Of a stretch of DNA of 45,541 bases, positions 16,787 through 25,734 are shown one piece after another. Position 1 is the stretch's first letter; the number at the start of each line of letters is the position of its first letter. The notes below the pieces were generated by a model, which saw nothing but the letters and a program-made list of their open reading frames with translations, had not been told where the DNA came from and searched no databases. Where the stretch lies: the NCBI GenBank assembly GCA_041175665.1, contig JBEDEM010000005.1:1-45541 (forward strand), read 5' to 3'. Position numbers and translations under genes: made by a program. This stretch comes from UBA3064 sp016868095. Its GTDB lineage: Bacteria; Pseudomonadota; Gammaproteobacteria; Burkholderiales; Burkholderiaceae_E.

Positions 16787-17467
16787 CTAGGACTGGGTTT
16801 TGCTGACATCGCTTTGCTTTTCGCGTTCAAGGGCAACTTGCGCTCGACGAGCCGGTATAAAATCTACATCGCCAAGCGCCTGAGCCAAGTAGCTACTCCG
16901 TTTGGCGTGATCAGCTAAGCCCATTTGATCGAGCAAGGCGATAGGTCCATGCGGATAGCCAAGTCCCATGCGCAGGGTTGCATCCAAATCCTTTGCGCTT
17001 GCTAATCCCTCATCAAGTCGTCTAAGCGCGGCATTCAAATAGGGGCGGATCAACCGATCGACAATTCGACCTGGTCGGTCCGCGCAAATTGCAAGCTTTA
17101 AGCCAAGCGTCTCGAAACAATTACGAGCCTTCGCGATCGCCTGCTCACAACTTCCCGGCTGGCGGACCAATTCGACAAGCGCCGTAGGTTTTTGTCCGAT
17201 CAAATAGCGGGCAAAGCCCAACACCTTGGATCCTTCGAGTCCTTGCGACTCGCCGGTGTATTGGCCGAGGCACTCAAGATCAAGTTCGATCAGGATCAAG
17301 GTGAGATCACGATGTTGCGAGGACTCGGCTTGCATCCATTGTTGGTAAGACGCACCCGCTTGCGCACCAAGAAAAACAAGCATACTCGGATCGCTCTTCA
17401 TGGCCGCTAAAGCTTCGAGTGCATCCTCAGAAAACGAACGGCTTTGACCAGCTTGGATGATTGTCAT
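16787..17467 (-). CDS. 3-hydroxyacyl-CoA dehydrogenase C-terminal-domain protein
   Basis: 226 aa from the ATG at 17467; an upstream in-frame extension overlaps the previous gene. The second half has the 3HCDH C-terminal domain pattern PGRIVDRLIRPYLNAALR, then LGYPHGPIALLDQMGL. The first 110 residues lack the GxGxxG dinucleotide-binding motif, so this protein cannot bind NAD in the normal way. It follows a complete 3-hydroxyacyl-CoA dehydrogenase by four bases and may act as a partner subunit or be a decayed duplicate. The intact frame and tight spacing argue for a functional protein. Confidence 0.75.
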   Translation of the reverse strand: MTIIQAGQSRSFSEDALEALAAMKSDPSMLVFLGAQAGASYQQWMQAESSQHRDLTLILIELDLECLGQYTGESQGLEGSKVLGFARYLIGQKPTALVELVRQPGSCEQAIAKARNCFETLGLKLAICADRPGRIVDRLIRPYLNAALRRLDEGLASAKDLDATLRMGLGYPHGPIALLDQMGLADHAKRSSYLAQALGDVDFIPARRAQVALEREKQSDVSKTQS

Positions 17468-17471
17468 GGGC

Positions 17472-18368
17472 TTAAGCTCCAAAAATCTTTTGATCGCTAT
17501 AGCGATGAAAACCGATGCCGGTCTTCTTACCCAGTCGGCCGGCAGCAATCATGCGCTTGACAAGGGGAGGGCAGGCCGCTCGTTTTTCATGCGTCAGGCC
17601 ATGCATGGCTTCACAAAGTAATAACTGGGTGTCCATGCCAACAAGATCTAATAATTCGAATGGTCCCATGGCATAACCTAAAGCCGTTTTAATTGCTACA
17701 TCGATATCAGCAGGGCTGGCGACGCCTTGTTCGACAAGCCGAATCGCATCGTTATTAAAGGGAATCAGAAAGTAATTCAGCACGAATCCCGGCGTATCTT
17801 GTGTGTGGACCGGGCGCTGCCCTACTTGTTCACAAAAGGCCCAGGCACGCTCAAAACACTCATCCGAGGTATTTAAGCCTCGCGACACTTCAACCAGTTT
17901 CATCAATTGGGCGGGCAGACAAAAGTGCAAGCCAATAAAGCGATCGTCTCTACCGCTTCCGCCTGCAATTTCTGTGATCGATATGGTTGAGGTGTTGGAG
18001 GCAAATAAACAAGAGGGTTTGCATACTTGATTGAGTGCTTGAAAGACTTCATGCTTGACTTGCAAGGACTCAAAGACAGCTTCAATCACAAGATCGACAT
18101 CAGCAAGTTGGTCAAGTTGATCAACGGCCTGCATGCGATCGATGATTTCGTCGCGCTCGTGTACCGTCATTTTTCCTTTGTTGACCGAGCGATCGAGAAA
18201 GATCTTTGCTTGATCGATGGTACGCTCGGCGAGCCCCGCTTGATGATCAAAAATGAAAGTCTTGCAGCCGCCACGGGCTGCGACAATCGCGATACCTGTG
18301 CCCATCGTACCAGCGCCGATAACGGCAAGTTTTTGTACCTGTTGCGTTGAATGCTGATTCGCTTGCAT
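17472..18368 (-). CDS. 3-hydroxyacyl-CoA dehydrogenase
   Basis: 298 aa, full two-domain length of the 3-hydroxybutyryl-CoA dehydrogenase family. The NAD motif is GAGTMGTGIA near residue 18. The catalytic His is in GLHFCLPAQLMKLVEV, where the usual FNP is CLP, an uncommon variation close to the active site. The C-terminal domain shows DTPGFVLNYFLIPFNNDAIRL and YAMGPFELLDLVGMD. GAGGTTT precedes the ATG. It probably oxidizes a 3-hydroxyacyl-CoA formed in the same operon, either the ring hydroxy intermediate or a beta-oxidation intermediate of the opened chain. Confidence 0.9.
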   Translation of the reverse strand: MQANQHSTQQVQKLAVIGAGTMGTGIAIVAARGGCKTFIFDHQAGLAERTIDQAKIFLDRSVNKGKMTVHERDEIIDRMQAVDQLDQLADVDLVIEAVFESLQVKHEVFQALNQVCKPSCLFASNTSTISITEIAGGSGRDDRFIGLHFCLPAQLMKLVEVSRGLNTSDECFERAWAFCEQVGQRPVHTQDTPGFVLNYFLIPFNNDAIRLVEQGVASPADIDVAIKTALGYAMGPFELLDLVGMDTQLLLCEAMHGLTHEKRAACPPLVKRMIAAGRLGKKTGIGFHRYSDQKIFGA

Positions 18369-18382
18369 TGATAAACCTCGCT

Positions 18383-19588
18383 TTAGCTTAGCGTTTGACG
18401 ATCGATAAAGCTTCGTCCAATCAATTGCCGGTGGACTTGATTCGTGCCCTCCCAGATCTGTGTAATCTTTGCATCGCGCATGAGCCGCTCAGCTGGATAA
18501 TCGTTACAATAGCCATATCCACCAAGCAGTTGAACCGCTTCGGTGGTCATGCGCATGGCTAGATCACTAGCTCGCATTTTGAGCATCGAGGCTTCAATGC
18601 CAAATGACGTTGAACCTTGCTCGACCAGTCGAGCCGTGTGCCAGAGCCATGATTCGCACAGCGCGAGTTCGCTTGCAAGATCGGCGAGCATGAACTGAAT
18701 CCCTTGAAACTCAATGATGCGGCGCCCCGACTGCTTGCGCTGGTTAATGTATTCGACGGCAAGTTCCCATGCAGCGCGCGCGATCCCAAGTGCATGGGCC
18801 GCAACGCTCGGTCGTGACTTATTGAGCGAAGCAAACAAGATCTTAAGGCCATCCCCAGGCTGTAGAAGCAAATGACTTCGGGGCACTTTGCATTGGTCAA
18901 AGTTGATACTTGCCGTCGGTGCTGCGCGATGACCCATCTTATCTTCGACCTTAAGGACCGACAGACCTGCCGTGCCCTCTTCGATGATCAAGGCCGAGAT
19001 CGCTGCCTTAGGGTCGTCGATCTCCGACCATTTGCCAAAGACCAACAGACGGGCGGCACGATCGCCATTCGATATAAAAGTTTTCCCACCTTGAACCAGG
19101 ATGTGGTCGTCCTGAGGCGTGAATGTTGTTTTCATCCCGGTGGCATCAGAACCAGCTTCGGGCTCTGTAATCGCTAAAGCACCAAGCCCCCCTTGAGCGA
19201 TGGCGGGCAGTAGCGTTTGTCGTTGCGCCTGTGTGCCAAAGTCGATGAGTGGCTTCATCCCGTGAAAGTTAGTGGCCCAGATGATCCCGGTTGAGGCGCA
19301 GGCCTTGCTAATTTCACGCACAGCCAATAGGTAGGCGGTGTAGGACATCGGCGCTCCGCCGCAATCCTCAGGAATGAACATTTGATTCAGGCCGAGTTGA
19401 TGAATCGCGTCCATACTCCTTTGCGGGAAGCTGGCCTCACGGTCATATTGGGCTGCATATGGCGCGATTTCACGGCTACAAATGCGTTTGACTTCCGCTA
19501 ATAAAAGTTTCTCCTCGGCAGCGAGCTCAAGTGATTGATCGATGCGATCAAAGACTGTTTGTTGGGCACTTAAGGGCATTGACATCAT
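18383..19588 (-). CDS. acyl-CoA dehydrogenase (AliB-like by context)
   Basis: 401 aa FAD-dependent acyl-CoA dehydrogenase. Visible motifs are ITEPEAGSDATGMKT, FISNGDRA and the C-terminal QLLGGYGYCNDYPAERLMRDAK. The catalytic base is Glu at about residue 380 in QIWEGTNQ. The start is ATG 19588 with GAAGG six bases upstream; a TTG two codons earlier is less likely. It lies between an SDR gene and a hydroxyacyl-CoA dehydrogenase. By context with the ligase and ring hydrolase, the likely substrate is cyclohexanecarboxyl-CoA, giving the cyclohex-1-ene acyl-CoA, as AliB does. Specificity cannot be read from sequence. Confidence 0.9.
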   Translation of the reverse strand: MMSMPLSAQQTVFDRIDQSLELAAEEKLLLAEVKRICSREIAPYAAQYDREASFPQRSMDAIHQLGLNQMFIPEDCGGAPMSYTAYLLAVREISKACASTGIIWATNFHGMKPLIDFGTQAQRQTLLPAIAQGGLGALAITEPEAGSDATGMKTTFTPQDDHILVQGGKTFISNGDRAARLLVFGKWSEIDDPKAAISALIIEEGTAGLSVLKVEDKMGHRAAPTASINFDQCKVPRSHLLLQPGDGLKILFASLNKSRPSVAAHALGIARAAWELAVEYINQRKQSGRRIIEFQGIQFMLADLASELALCESWLWHTARLVEQGSTSFGIEASMLKMRASDLAMRMTTEAVQLLGGYGYCNDYPAERLMRDAKITQIWEGTNQVHRQLIGRSFIDRQTLS

Positions 19589-19607
19589 CCACAACCTTCA
19601 AAAAAAC

Positions 19608-20366
19608 TCAATGGGCAATAGCTTGGCCGCCATCAAGGTAAATCGTCGAGCCCGTCAGGAACATGCCCGGTTGTTGCAAGACCGCTCCAACCAGGCTTGC
19701 TACTTCCTCAGCACTACCGGGCCCTCCCGTTGGAATACGCTGGGAAAGATACTGACCAAGCTTGCCTTCTAAGACTTCAGCGTTTAGATCGGTATGAATA
19801 TAGCCGGGTGCGATATTGACGACTCGAATCTTGTGCGCCGCCCACTCAACAGCCAGGCAGCGGGTGATTGCACCTACGGCCGCTTTAGAAGCGCAATAGG
19901 CAAGATTGCCTTTCACGCCGAGCTTATCAAAAAACGAACCGATATTAATAATACATCCACCGTTCATACGAAGGCTCGCAAAGGCGGCCTGACAGGCAAC
20001 GACGAGTGCGCGCGTGTTGATGTTCATAACCGCATCGTAGTCTGCAAGCGCCAGGCTCTCGGAGCGAGCACTGAGATGAAGCCCGGCATTGTTAATTAAA
20101 GCATCAAGCCTGCCCCAATGCTTAGCAGCCTCAATAACGCTATGTCTCAATAGCTCAGCTTGGCTAAGGTCGCAGGCAAGCCAGTGCAACTGCGTTTTAG
20201 GAGCGGCAAGATTGTCTTGCGGCATCGTTTTGTCTTGCGGCACTGTTCGGCTAAGTCCAATCACTCGCCATCCCGATTGCAGTAATTGGCTGCGGATCGC
20301 AGCGCCTATACCACGGCTTGCCCCGGTCACAAGTGCTACAGGTGCTTCTTGATTGGTGGTTGACAT
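19608..20366 (-). CDS. SDR family oxidoreductase (BadH-like by context)
   Basis: 252 aa classical short-chain dehydrogenase. The cofactor motif is TGASRGIGAA (about 14-23), NNAG is present, the catalytic Ser is in INIGSFFDK and YCASK supplies Tyr and Lys. It ends GSTIYLDGGQAIAH as usual. In the cyclohexanecarboxylate route the 2-hydroxycyclohexanecarboxyl-CoA is oxidized by an SDR (BadH), and this gene fills that place in the operon. Overall sequence is not especially close to the BadH I remember, and two 3HCDH-type proteins downstream could share the step, so the assignment rests on context. Confidence 0.88.
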   Translation of the reverse strand: MSTTNQEAPVALVTGASRGIGAAIRSQLLQSGWRVIGLSRTVPQDKTMPQDNLAAPKTQLHWLACDLSQAELLRHSVIEAAKHWGRLDALINNAGLHLSARSESLALADYDAVMNINTRALVVACQAAFASLRMNGGCIINIGSFFDKLGVKGNLAYCASKAAVGAITRCLAVEWAAHKIRVVNIAPGYIHTDLNAEVLEGKLGQYLSQRIPTGGPGSAEEVASLVGAVLQQPGMFLTGSTIYLDGGQAIAH

Positions 20367-20384
20367 GGAGTTTATAAATGATAC

Positions 20385-21152
20385 CTAACGATCTTTAAAT
20401 ACAGCCTGACGCTTTTGGGCGAAGGCCTCCATGCCTTCACTGGCATCGTCAGTTTGGAAGGCTAGGGTTGACAGATCGGCCTCGATCCTCAGTCCTTCGA
20501 CAACCGGGTTATCGAGTGAACGTTGAACCGCCTCTTTGGCATAAGAAAGCACGGGAAGGCTATATATTGTGAAACGTCTCGCAAATGCTTTACCTTCGCT
20601 TAGCAAGTCGCCCTCAACGATAGCGTTGACCAGGCCCCAACGCTCTGCGCGCTCGGCCTCAATGGTCGCACCGCTTAAGATCATCTCCTGCGCACGAGCC
20701 TCGCCAATCAGCCTTGCAAGCCGTTGGGTGCCGCCATAGCCAGGTATGAGGCCGAGCTTGATCTCAGGTAGCCCCATTTTTGCTTTTGGGCTTGCGATTC
20801 TGAAGGTACAAGCCATCGCAAGTTCGAGACCTCCCCCAAAGGCATAGCCACCCACTAAGGCAACCGAGGGGATAGGTAGCTCGGCAATCTTTTGCATCAT
20901 CGCCTGCCCGCGTTGTGCACCGCGCTTTTGCGATGCTTGATCGCGGCCCATCAATTCCTTGATGTCGGCACCAGCACAAAAGGCTTTATCACCCGCACCG
21001 ATCATCAGTAAGGCGCGCACGGGCATGGTCCTGACCTGATCGACGAGCTCTGACAGGCGATCGATGATTGCAAATGATAGAGCGTTTAGCGCTTCGGGGC
21101 GATTTAGCCTCAGCACGGCAAACTCATCTTCTTGTGAGATGGTGGGTAACAT
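20385..21152 (-). CDS. enoyl-CoA hydratase (BadK-like by context)
   Basis: 255 aa crotonase. The oxyanion-hole segments are FCAGADIKEL and YAFGGGLELA. Both catalytic glutamates of true hydratases are present: E110 (GGGLELA) and E130 (GLPEIKLGLIPGYGGTQRL). The C-terminus ASEGMEAFAQKRQAVFKDR is typical. AGGAAAG lies upstream of the ATG at 21152. In this operon it would hydrate cyclohex-1-ene-carboxyl-CoA to the 2-hydroxy compound, as BadK does in Rhodopseudomonas. A general beta-oxidation hydratase is the alternative. Confidence 0.9.
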   Translation of the reverse strand: MLPTISQEDEFAVLRLNRPEALNALSFAIIDRLSELVDQVRTMPVRALLMIGAGDKAFCAGADIKELMGRDQASQKRGAQRGQAMMQKIAELPIPSVALVGGYAFGGGLELAMACTFRIASPKAKMGLPEIKLGLIPGYGGTQRLARLIGEARAQEMILSGATIEAERAERWGLVNAIVEGDLLSEGKAFARRFTIYSLPVLSYAKEAVQRSLDNPVVEGLRIEADLSTLAFQTDDASEGMEAFAQKRQAVFKDR

Positions 21153-21177
21153 GGTTTTAACTTTCCTATCGATGAAT

Positions 21178-22866
21178 CTAGGGGGCGCTTCGTGCCTGCG
21201 CTTCAGCCTTAAATCGCACAGGGATTGGCTTGAGCGCTCCCGCCTTCACCTGCTCAGCAAGCTCACGCTTTAAGATCTTCCCGCTTGCTGTTAATGGAAA
21301 ATGATCTAATTGCAAGAAGTATTCAGGCATATCGAACTTGGATAAACCATGGCTTGCAAGATTGCTTAGCAGTTCGATGGGGTCGATGTTCGCCTGACCG
21401 CGGGCAATCACAGCAAGACAGAGTTTTTCTCCAAGGCGCTGATCGGCAACACCAAAGGCTGCTGCTTTCACAATATGGGGATGTTTAAGCGCTAAATGCT
21501 CAACGCCCGCCGGGTGGATATTGTGGCCACCTCGAATAACCAGGTCTTTTTTCCGACCGACAATGCGCAGGCATCCGCGCTCGTCAAGAACTCCAAGATC
21601 TCCTGATAAAAACCATCCCTCTCGATTGAAGGATTGCTCGGTGGCGCGTTGATGATCAAAGTAGCCAAGCATTAGGAGCGCGCCTCGGCTTGCAATCTCG
21701 CCGATCTGATTGGGTGGCAGTTGCCTATCGCTTTGCTCAGCATCAACAATCACGCACTCAAAGCCTGGTGCAGCACGTCCGCAGGTTTCGACAATCGTGC
21801 GTGCATCATCGCTTGGCAGCGTGTATTGATGCGAACCATTTTCAGTCATGCCGTAAATATTCTGGGGCGTAATGCCCATGGCGAGGAACTGGGCTGCAAG
21901 CTCGGGTGCGATGGGTGATCCAGCCATGTAAAAAAGTTTTACGCTGCCGAGCTCGTTAAGATTTCGTTGCTTGAGCTCGGCAAGTACATCGATGGCATGT
22001 GTCGGCACACCCATCACATAGCTCGCATGGCAGGCAATAATCCAGTCAAGCGGGTGCATCCTGGTACGCGGGTCATTGAGGACCAGTTCCATGCCTGCCA
22101 CTAATTGCTGCTCGACCGCAACCGTCCCAATATGATGGCTCATCGGCGATAAGCTCAGCAGCACCGTGCGATGGTCATGCGACCAGTCCTTCACCATGGC
22201 TCGCCCATTTGCAAGCAGGCTATTGTCCGAGTGCATAACGCCTTTGGGCGTTCCCGTTGTCCCTGAGGTAAAGGCCAGGTAAACCACCTTATCAGGATCT
22301 AAATCGGCTGGCCTCGAACTGTTATAAACACTAATTGCATTGCAAAAGCGCCCATCAATTGGCTCATGCGGATCTACAGCGTCGACCCAAAGAATCTTTC
22401 TCAGGCAGGTTCTTTCGAGCGCGTTGGCTTCAATGATCGATCGACTTAAATCGTGCATCGAGGCATCGGCACCATAATCCTTTTGGGCGATTAATACGCG
22501 TGCTGCACTGCGTTCGAGTAAAGTGATGATTTCAGAAACGGTATAGTTTTGATGAAACGATGGACAGCAAACATAGCCCATGCGCGAGCAAGCGAGTAAG
22601 CTCACCACCGACTCGGCGCGCGAGGGCAGCCAAACTGCGACGCGATCACCTCGACGCAAATCGAGTTCAGCCAGTTGATCGGCCAAGCGATCAACCCAGG
22701 CCATCAGCGCCTGCCATGTCAGGCGATGGCTTGCATCACGTAGCGCGGCATCGTTTGGTCTTGCATGGGCATGCATGCTCAGCAATCGATATAGGCTTTC
22801 GTCCCGCCAATGCCCTTGTTCGTAAAAACGGCGGCTTTGGCTTGGATGGTGGAGCGTGAGCAGCAA
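21178..22866 (-). CDS. AMP-forming acyl-CoA ligase (AliA-like, cyclic carboxylate)
   Basis: 562 aa adenylate-forming enzyme. The P-loop is FTSGTTGTPKGVMHS, the A5 motif is IYGMTENG, A7/A8 is SGDLGVLDERGCLRIVGRKK and the A10 lysine is in LTASGKILKRE. The N-terminal HHPSQSRRFYEQGHWRDES and YVCCPSFHQNYTVSEI segments resemble ligases annotated as cyclohexanecarboxylate-CoA ligases. The start is TTG at 22866 with AAGGAG seven bases upstream. It would activate the entering acid to its CoA thioester with ATP. It is second in the operon, 11 bases after the ring hydrolase gene. Confidence 0.88.
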   Translation of the reverse strand: MLLTLHHPSQSRRFYEQGHWRDESLYRLLSMHAHARPNDAALRDASHRLTWQALMAWVDRLADQLAELDLRRGDRVAVWLPSRAESVVSLLACSRMGYVCCPSFHQNYTVSEIITLLERSAARVLIAQKDYGADASMHDLSRSIIEANALERTCLRKILWVDAVDPHEPIDGRFCNAISVYNSSRPADLDPDKVVYLAFTSGTTGTPKGVMHSDNSLLANGRAMVKDWSHDHRTVLLSLSPMSHHIGTVAVEQQLVAGMELVLNDPRTRMHPLDWIIACHASYVMGVPTHAIDVLAELKQRNLNELGSVKLFYMAGSPIAPELAAQFLAMGITPQNIYGMTENGSHQYTLPSDDARTIVETCGRAAPGFECVIVDAEQSDRQLPPNQIGEIASRGALLMLGYFDHQRATEQSFNREGWFLSGDLGVLDERGCLRIVGRKKDLVIRGGHNIHPAGVEHLALKHPHIVKAAAFGVADQRLGEKLCLAVIARGQANIDPIELLSNLASHGLSKFDMPEYFLQLDHFPLTASGKILKRELAEQVKAGALKPIPVRFKAEAQARSAP

Positions 22867-22877
22867 GCCAAATCTCC

Positions 22878-23657
22878 TTAGTGCCCGAACTTATTCGAAT
22901 CGGGTTGGCGCTTTTCCCGGAAGGATGCGCTTAACTCTTTTGATTCTTCGGTATTGAGATAAGGCCTAAGTAACAAGTCATGCGCCATGCGCGCCAGTCC
23001 CGAGACGCCTCCGTGACGCGCCGTAAATGCGCCTTTGATGGAGGCAAGTGCAAATGCGCCTCGATCGGCAATTTCAAGCGCCATGTTCCTCGTCTCAGCC
23101 TGAAGTTGATCGTCGGCTACCACCCGGTTAATCAAGCCCCATTCGAGGGCCTGCTTCGCACTTAGCCGGGGATTGAGGTACCACATTTCCTTGGCCCGCT
23201 TTTTGCCCACAAGATCTTCAAGGTACCAGGTGCCAAAGCCTGCATCAAAGCTGCCCATCATGGGTCCAACCTGACGAAACACAGCGCTTTCGCAAGCGAT
23301 GCTTAAATCACAGACGACCTGCAAAACATTGCCACCGCCAACCGCATAGCCGTTCACACTTGCGATGACTGGTTTTTGGAGTCGATCAATCGACTCGTAC
23401 ATCTCGAGGGTTGGAAGTACACCGGCATAAAGATTGGTATCTTCCATACCTTCTTTTCGGCCACCGATACAAAAAAATTTATCGCCGGCGCCCGTGAGGA
23501 CAACGACCCGCGTGCGGGTTTCGCGGCGAATTGCATTGATGCAATCACGCATTTCATGACACATCTGTGCTGTAAACATGTTGCCATCATGAGGGCGATT
23601 AAGAGTAATCCATCCAATTGGACCGTCCTCGCGGTACAAGATTGTTTCAAAAGTCAT
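22878..23657 (-). CDS. badI: 2-ketocyclohexanecarboxyl-CoA hydrolase-like (BadI)
   Basis: 259 aa crotonase of the MenB/BadI branch. The branch signature is QVGPMMGSFDAGFGTWYLEDLVGKK split across residues 129-153, with D138. At the active-site loop it reads GGGNVLQVVCDLSIA (N110), as in BadI, where MenB has GGGHVLH. BadI opens the ring of 2-ketocyclohexanecarboxyl-CoA to pimeloyl-CoA. The C-terminal EKRQPDSNKF pattern is shared by the branch. It leads the nine-gene operon, and the four other ring-pathway activities follow, which supports BadI over menaquinone synthesis. AGGA precedes the ATG at 23657. Confidence 0.82.
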   Translation of the reverse strand: MTFETILYREDGPIGWITLNRPHDGNMFTAQMCHEMRDCINAIRRETRTRVVVLTGAGDKFFCIGGRKEGMEDTNLYAGVLPTLEMYESIDRLQKPVIASVNGYAVGGGNVLQVVCDLSIACESAVFRQVGPMMGSFDAGFGTWYLEDLVGKKRAKEMWYLNPRLSAKQALEWGLINRVVADDQLQAETRNMALEIADRGAFALASIKGAFTARHGGVSGLARMAHDLLLRPYLNTEESKELSASFREKRQPDSNKFGH

Positions 23658-23774
23658 TATTTCGAGTCCTATCGCTTATCGTATCGCTGAGTACAATGCT
23701 TGCGCACAGCGATGTGAGGACCAAGGGCCAGAGGATCTAGACGAGCGCGACATCTGGCAGCTTCGGCACCTAAG

Positions 23775-25301
23775 TTATTGAAAAAATAGCGTCCCATCAT
23801 TCAGATCGGTTTGTGGGAGAAGGTCTTTATCGAGCGCGTAGTCTTGGGTGTGTAACCAGGGAAGATGGGTACCCTGCTTGGGGAGCTTGTGCAGGCTGCG
23901 CTTGATATAGCCGGGGTTGAAGTTGTCCTCACTTACCCAGGCTTGAAGCCTCATGTCCTTTTCATGCTCGCGCAATCTTGGAACAACCATCGACAGGCCA
24001 TGCTGATCCATATGCTTGATCAGACGACAAACATAGTCACCAAGCAAGTCAGCACGTAGCGTCCAACTCGAACGGAAGTAACCAAAAACCCATATGAGGT
24101 TGGGTAGGCCGGTAAACATCGCTCCTAAGTGTGTAACACAATCGGCAAAGTCAAGCACTTGGCCATCGACCTCAAAATCAATATCGCCCAAGACATTCAG
24201 ATCAAAGCCCGTTGCGCTCACAATCAGGTCTGCTTGTAGCACTTCGCCGCTCTTTAACAAGATACCATCCGGTGTAAACGATTCGATCGCTTCGGTCGTG
24301 ACCGATGCCTTTTTCTCGCGCATCGCCGCGAAAAGATCGCCGTCGGGAATAAAGGCAATGCGCTGCTGCCAGGGTCGATAAGCCGGCGAAAAATGCTTCT
24401 CGACATCGAAGTCTTCGCCTAACTGCGCTCTCACACCAGCCAGTAGTTCTTGTCGAACCTGGTCGGGTTCATTGATGCATCGTTCTGAAAAAACAGCCTG
24501 ATCTTTGAGGATTTTTCGACGCGCGATTTCATGGATCCACTCAGCGGGGATATCGAGTTCACGCAACATCTGAACGAGTTCGTGGATATTACGTCCGGTG
24601 ATAAAAAAAGTCGGGCTGCGCTGCAGCATGGTGACATGACTTGCTTCTTTTGCGATGGCTGGGATCATCGTCGCTGCAGTCGCACCCGAACCGATGACCA
24701 CAACGCGCTTATTTTTATAATCAAGATCATTCGGCCAGGTCTCTGCGTGAACAAGTTGTCCTTTAAACTGGTCCATGCCAGGCCACTGAGGTTGGTAGCC
24801 ACTGCGGTGTCGGTAATAACCTGAGCACATCCATAAGAAACCGGTTTCAAGGCTGAAGGTTTTGCCCGTGCTTAGGTTACAGACTTCGAGCTGCCAGCGT
24901 TTTGACTTGCTCGACCAAGTGGCGCGGCGAATGTCGTGCTGATAGTGAATATGCTGATCGATGTCGTGTTCGTCGATCACTTCCGCCATATACCGGCGAA
25001 TTTCTTCGGCAGTTGCAATCGGTACGCCTCGCCATGGCTTAAAGCGATACCCAAAGGTATGTAAGTCGCTGTCTGACCTAATGCCCGGGTAATTGTGACT
25101 GAGCCACGTTCCGCCGAAGCTGCTCATGCGTTCTAAAATAAGGAAGTTTTTATCAGTACACTGTTGCTGTAAGTGGTACGCCGCAGCGATTCCGGATAGG
25201 CCTGCGCCCACGATCAGGACATCGACATAGCCGATGGATTCGGCGTGCTTACGCGGGCTGCGACTATTGTGCAGCGTTTTGGGGTCTGCTTCCTGGTTCA
25301 T
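23775..25301 (-). CDS. Baeyer-Villiger flavin monooxygenase (EtaA/FMO-like)
   Basis: 508 aa from the ATG at 25301; a TTG at 25352 would add 17 residues. The FAD motif is GAGLSG (32-37) and the second, NADPH, Rossmann motif is GSGATAA (204-210). Between them lies the Baeyer-Villiger fingerprint FxGxxxHxxxWP, seen as FKGQLVHAETWP (179-190). FGGTWLSHNYPGIRSDSDL is also typical. Such enzymes insert oxygen into ketones to give esters or lactones. It precedes the ring operon on the same strand with a 117-bp gap and diverges from the B12 operon. A link to alicyclic ketone breakdown is plausible but unproven. Confidence 0.9.
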   Translation of the reverse strand: MNQEADPKTLHNSRSPRKHAESIGYVDVLIVGAGLSGIAAAYHLQQQCTDKNFLILERMSSFGGTWLSHNYPGIRSDSDLHTFGYRFKPWRGVPIATAEEIRRYMAEVIDEHDIDQHIHYQHDIRRATWSSKSKRWQLEVCNLSTGKTFSLETGFLWMCSGYYRHRSGYQPQWPGMDQFKGQLVHAETWPNDLDYKNKRVVVIGSGATAATMIPAIAKEASHVTMLQRSPTFFITGRNIHELVQMLRELDIPAEWIHEIARRKILKDQAVFSERCINEPDQVRQELLAGVRAQLGEDFDVEKHFSPAYRPWQQRIAFIPDGDLFAAMREKKASVTTEAIESFTPDGILLKSGEVLQADLIVSATGFDLNVLGDIDFEVDGQVLDFADCVTHLGAMFTGLPNLIWVFGYFRSSWTLRADLLGDYVCRLIKHMDQHGLSMVVPRLREHEKDMRLQAWVSEDNFNPGYIKRSLHKLPKQGTHLPWLHTQDYALDKDLLPQTDLNDGTLFFQ

Positions 25302-25393
25302 CGCATGCTGTCCACTTGCAAATTGAATAGGGCCTTCAGTGTAGAGGGTCAACGCTCAACTTGCTTGCCGTAAACATCGGTGATAGTTTCGCA

Positions 25394-25654
25394 ATGTTGG
25401 TGCTCGCATAGACTGTTCTTGTCTTGCAGTTAAACGGGAACCAGCCGTATCGACCGAAATGCGTTTTTTCGAACCGGTGCGAGCTGGGCTGCCCCCGCAA
25501 CGGTCGATGAATGCCTTCGTTCTCGGTCTACAGGTTTTGCATGCGCGAAACCGAAGCCTTGAGACGATCGAAAACGCCAAGTCGTTTTGCCACTGGGCTC
25601 ACATGCCTGGGAAGGAGACTTCGGCGATTCATCAGCCCGGATACCGGCCAACAG
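25394..25654 (+). promoter_or_regulatory. cobalamin riboswitch (AdoCbl-type)
   Basis: Contains the conserved core pieces in order: GTTAAACGGGAA (25429-25440), GCTGCCCCCGCAACGGT (25489-25505), the B12-box-like GCCACTGGGCTC (25589-25600) with CCTGGGAAGG after it, and AGCCCGGATACCGGCC near the end. P1 closes as TGTTGG (25395-25400) with CCAACA (25648-25653). It sits just before btuB. In this class, cobalamin binding normally lowers expression of B12 uptake genes. A following hairpin, GCCGCTTGG with CCAAACGGC (about 25658-25681), may be part of the expression platform. No U-run follows, so control of translation is more likely than termination. Confidence 0.93.
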
Positions 25655-25734
25655 GTGCCGCTTGGTCAAGGCCAAACGGCGGTTGCATGCCTGCAGCGGG
25701 GAAGCTGTGGGTAGCGTCGGATTCGGAGCTTTGC

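Noticed and set aside
22878..23657. menB, 1,4-dihydroxy-2-naphthoyl-CoA synthase
   Set aside because: The active-site loop reads GGGN as in BadI rather than GGGH, and the neighbours are ring-acid genes, not menaquinone genes.
25459..25734. N-terminal extension of BtuB
   Set aside because: This part is the cobalamin riboswitch; a normal signal peptide and ribosome-binding site start the protein at 25735.
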